Positions 41,119 to 42,922 of a stretch of DNA of 42,922 nucleotides are shown here, piece after piece. The notes below the pieces were generated by a model that did no database searches, was not told where the DNA came from, and worked only from the letters and a program-made list of their open reading frames with translations. A program made the translations under genes and the position numbers. Origin of the DNA: Acidobacteriota bacterium (GTDB lineage: Bacteria; Chlamydiota; Chlamydiia; Chlamydiales; Rhabdochlamydiaceae); the NCBI GenBank assembly GCA_903970255.1, contig CAJCHM010000017.1, forward strand, positions 1-42,922, written 5' to 3'. The stretch's first letter is position 1; the number at the start of each line of letters is the position of its first letter.

Positions 41119-41278
41119 CTGGACTTTAGCCATTTGAGCGGAGCGCTTTTCCCAGATAGCATCGCCCAGGCAGCGGGAATTTTGTAATGGTGGCATATTC
41201 AAGCCTACCATTACAAAATTCCCGCTGCCTGCGAGCGCTATCTAGAAAAATCGCTCGGCTCCAATGGCTAAAGTCCAG
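41119..41278. repeat. 160-bp palindromic element, family A, copy 4
   Basis: It starts CTGGACTTTAGCCATTTG and ends CCAATGGCTAAAGTCCAG, with perfect TCCAGA duplications at 41113-41118 and 41279-41284. It has more substitutions than copies 1 and 3 (for example GCGAGCGCTATCTAG in the right arm), so it is probably older. It lies 108 bases upstream of the kinase-like operon. Confidence 0.93.
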
Positions 41279-41326
41279 TCCAGAATGTATTCATCGCGTT
41301 TTGTTTAATGCGAATAGATATTTTCA

Positions 41327-41399
41327 GAGGGAATTGCAAAACTGGCTTTGCGGCCCAAAAGTGATGATTTTGACGTGGATGGAGTTTTGCAATTTCCTC
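41327..41399. repeat. Element family B, copy 2 (73 bp)
   Basis: GAGGGAATTGCAAAACT and AGTTTTGCAATTTCCTC are the 17-bp ends (one mismatch). The element is inverted relative to the copy at 30334. TTCA occurs at 41323-41326 and 41400-41403, a possible 4-bp duplication. It abuts the stop codon of the gene remnant at 41401. Confidence 0.85.
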
Positions 41400-41400
41400 T

Positions 41401-41634
41401 TCAAACAGCGGTCTTTAACAATTCAGCCGTGTTTACAGATAGGGGTTTTTTACTCTCTTTTGCTTCGGCTAATGCTTCAGGCCTGATCTCTTTGAAAATG
41501 GAGTTGATTTCCTTGTCCTTAAGCGTCCCCATGAATAACATACGGAGATAAACATCTTGAACAGTGATCCCTTTTCGAATGAACTGAAGGGGCCTTAACT
41601 CAGTTTTCGACCGATTGAAAGGTAGACGGAGAGA
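41401..41634 (-). pseudogene. 3' remnant of an unidentified gene beside the insertion sequence
   Basis: A 77-codon minus-strand frame ends in TGA at 41403-41401 and is closed upstream by a stop at 41637-41635. It has no good start codon near its beginning; the first ATG comes at codon 32. The translation is charged and helical (GITVQDVYLRMLF, LKDKEINSIFKEI). It lies about 65 bases from the ISL3 transposase gene, so I read it as the tail of a gene cut by that element. The identity of the gene is unknown. Confidence 0.4.
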
Positions 41635-41698
41635 CTAAAACCAGCTCTTAAGGCTAATTATTAATAATTTAGAAAAAATCCATCAAATAATATTTGGT

Positions 41699-42908
41699 TC
41701 ATCCGCATAACCGATCCTTTTGAGCGTGAAGGTGGTATAGTCTGAGTTTGAAATACTCCATGTCACGGAATCCATAACTTTGACGCTTCAGTGTTTTAAT
41801 TTTGTTATTAATTCCTTCTGCTTTTCCGTTAGAAATTTTATTATGTTTAAAATAATTTATTAGTTCCGTCAAATAATTTTCTAGAGTATTGGCCACCCTG
41901 ACAAGAGGAGCCAGCTTTGTTTGCCTTACCCCATCAATCCAATGCAATAAGAATTGCGTTGCTTCCGCAGGGCCTTCCAAACCCCAAAATAGTCTGAGTT
42001 GCTCCTTGAGTGCATGTGCTTGAAATAGTGGAATGTTCACTTTAAATAAGGCATTGACCTGTTCTGATTGTTCAGTAGAAAGGGTGGCATAATTTCTGAG
42101 TAGAAGAAAGCGTTGTCCTTTGATTACATGCTTGGTTACAGAATCTTGTGCTTTTCTGCATTGAACTCTCCTGACTTCATCGAGGGCCCGATTCATAAGC
42201 GCCATCACATGAAAACGGTCAAATACAATATCTATCCCTGGTAAGTATTCCTTCGCAGCGGGTATGTATGACTGACTCATGTCCATGCAAATGGCTTTCA
42301 GCTTTGAACTTTTTTTTTAGTTTCTTAAAAAACGGTGCGATGTCTTCTTTTTTCCTGCCTTCTACTGCATGAATAATGGCCCCCGACTGCAAATCAGTAA
42401 CGACTGTCATGTATTTATGACCCTTTTTTATGCTGAACTCGTCAATGGAGACGTACTCCACATCCTCAAGAGGGATTGTCCTATATTTTGCTTGCAAATC
42501 GTTTTTATGAATTCGTTTAATTGTATCCCAGCCAACACCTAAAAATTCAGCAACATCCTGTATTGTACCAAAGGCCAATAATTCTCCAGCTAATCGAATA
42601 AAGGATCTTGTCATCCGTTTTGTTTCCTTCATAAATGGTAACACAGGCCAATAGAGATGAGAACATTTTGCACATTCTACACGATGCAGAATCACATCAA
42701 GAAAAGTCTTTTTTTTGCCGATTGGGGGAGCATGAAGGCGTCTAAGCCGTTTACCTCTGAATTTAAACTGACAATTTGAGCATTTCGGACATTGTAAGCA
42801 TTGCGTTGTCATTTCAGCCTTAATTGTAATTTGACCATCTGAATAATCAGTGGTAATGTATTTAATCCCAGAAGCACCGAAAGCGTGATAAAGCATTGAA
42901 GTAGACAT
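41699..42908 (-). pseudogene. ISL3-family transposase, frameshifted
   Basis: The N-terminal part (42908-42219) has a zinc-finger-like CPKC...CAKC pattern, a helix-turn-helix (IQDVAEFLGVGWDTIKRI) and the first catalytic aspartate in SIDEFSIKKGHKYM. The C-terminal part (42286-41699) starts at MDMSQSY with the second aspartate and ends with NGKAEGINNKIKTLKRQS, holding the catalytic glutamate. The two parts are in different frames; a run of nine A on the coding strand (42318-42310) is the break point, and eight A would restore one frame of about 400 codons. Whether it is dead or rescued by slippage is open. Confidence 0.87.
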
Positions 42909-42922
42909 AACCCCTCATTCAA
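41699..42922 (-). mobile_element. ISL3-family insertion sequence, one end outside the window
   Basis: The only gene is an ISL3-type transposase (see separate entry). Its start codon is 14 bases from the window end, so the 5' terminal repeat lies outside. On the 3' side I could not identify a matching inverted repeat or an 8-bp duplication, so the inner boundary is given at the stop codon only. Confidence 0.8.

Overview
The window comes from a chlamydia of the environmental (amoeba-associated) type, order Chlamydiales, outside the Chlamydiaceae. The evidence is inferred from gene content: a c-di-AMP synthase/ybbR pair beside cydAB (as I recall, the same neighbourhood occurs in Chlamydia), infC-rpmI-rplT-pheS, a YhhQ-Tgt queuine-salvage pair, F-box and leucine-rich-repeat proteins, and many secreted or membrane-anchored proteins of unknown function. 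I cannot name the species.

Layout. 1-2098: the 5' part of a large F-box-like/LRR protein gene (minus strand, running off the window). 2346-5567: a minus-strand operon cdaA-ybbR-glycosyltransferase. 5568-7275: a lipoprotein gene set among four long palindromic repeats. 7276-9667: cydAB. 9733-12406: accessory genes (a hypothetical protein, an F-box/coiled-coil protein, a DEDD exonuclease). 12645-16522: dps, then nusB-murB-PHP-folC with overlapping ends. 16456-19848: two coiled-coil proteins, one with two starch-binding-like (CBM20-like) domains, and an MnmM-like methyltransferase. 19979-23988: tRNA-Val, a degenerate threonyl-tRNA synthetase homologue in the classical thrS position, infC, rpmI, rplT, pheS, tRNA-Ser. 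24547-30296: a NADAR protein with a CBM20-like domain and a Cys-rich tail, an exported LicD-like protein, a repeat protein, an RDD membrane protein and a GNAT. 30529-34447: tdk, udk, tgt, yhhQ and ndk. 34572-41010: a seven-gene minus-strand operon with a secreted protein, five tandem membrane-anchored kinase-like paralogues and a sialidase-like protein. 41401-42922: a gene remnant beside a frameshifted ISL3-family insertion sequence.

Strongest observations. (1) Long hairpin repeats: six are exactly 160 bp, although they belong to four unrelated sequence families, and five of those six are flanked by 5-7 bp direct repeats. One copy has inserted in the last codons of ndk and now supplies its C-terminus. 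(2) Five tandem paralogues, each with one N-terminal membrane segment, carry a Gly-rich loop, a VIK-type lysine, a D-x4/5-N motif and a D-x-G motif like those of protein kinases. The fold is my inference. (3) Both the uridine kinase and the nucleoside diphosphate kinase begin with convincing Sec signal peptides while keeping their catalytic motifs, which suggests nucleotide phosphorylation outside the cytoplasm. (4) The thrS position upstream of infC holds a ThrRS-derived protein lacking the motif 2 arginine, the zinc cysteine and the editing-site residues.

The exported kinases, the kinase-like operon and the sialidase-like protein may form an extracytoplasmic nucleotide- and glycan-related biochemistry. 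That link is a hypothesis based only on proximity and signal sequences.
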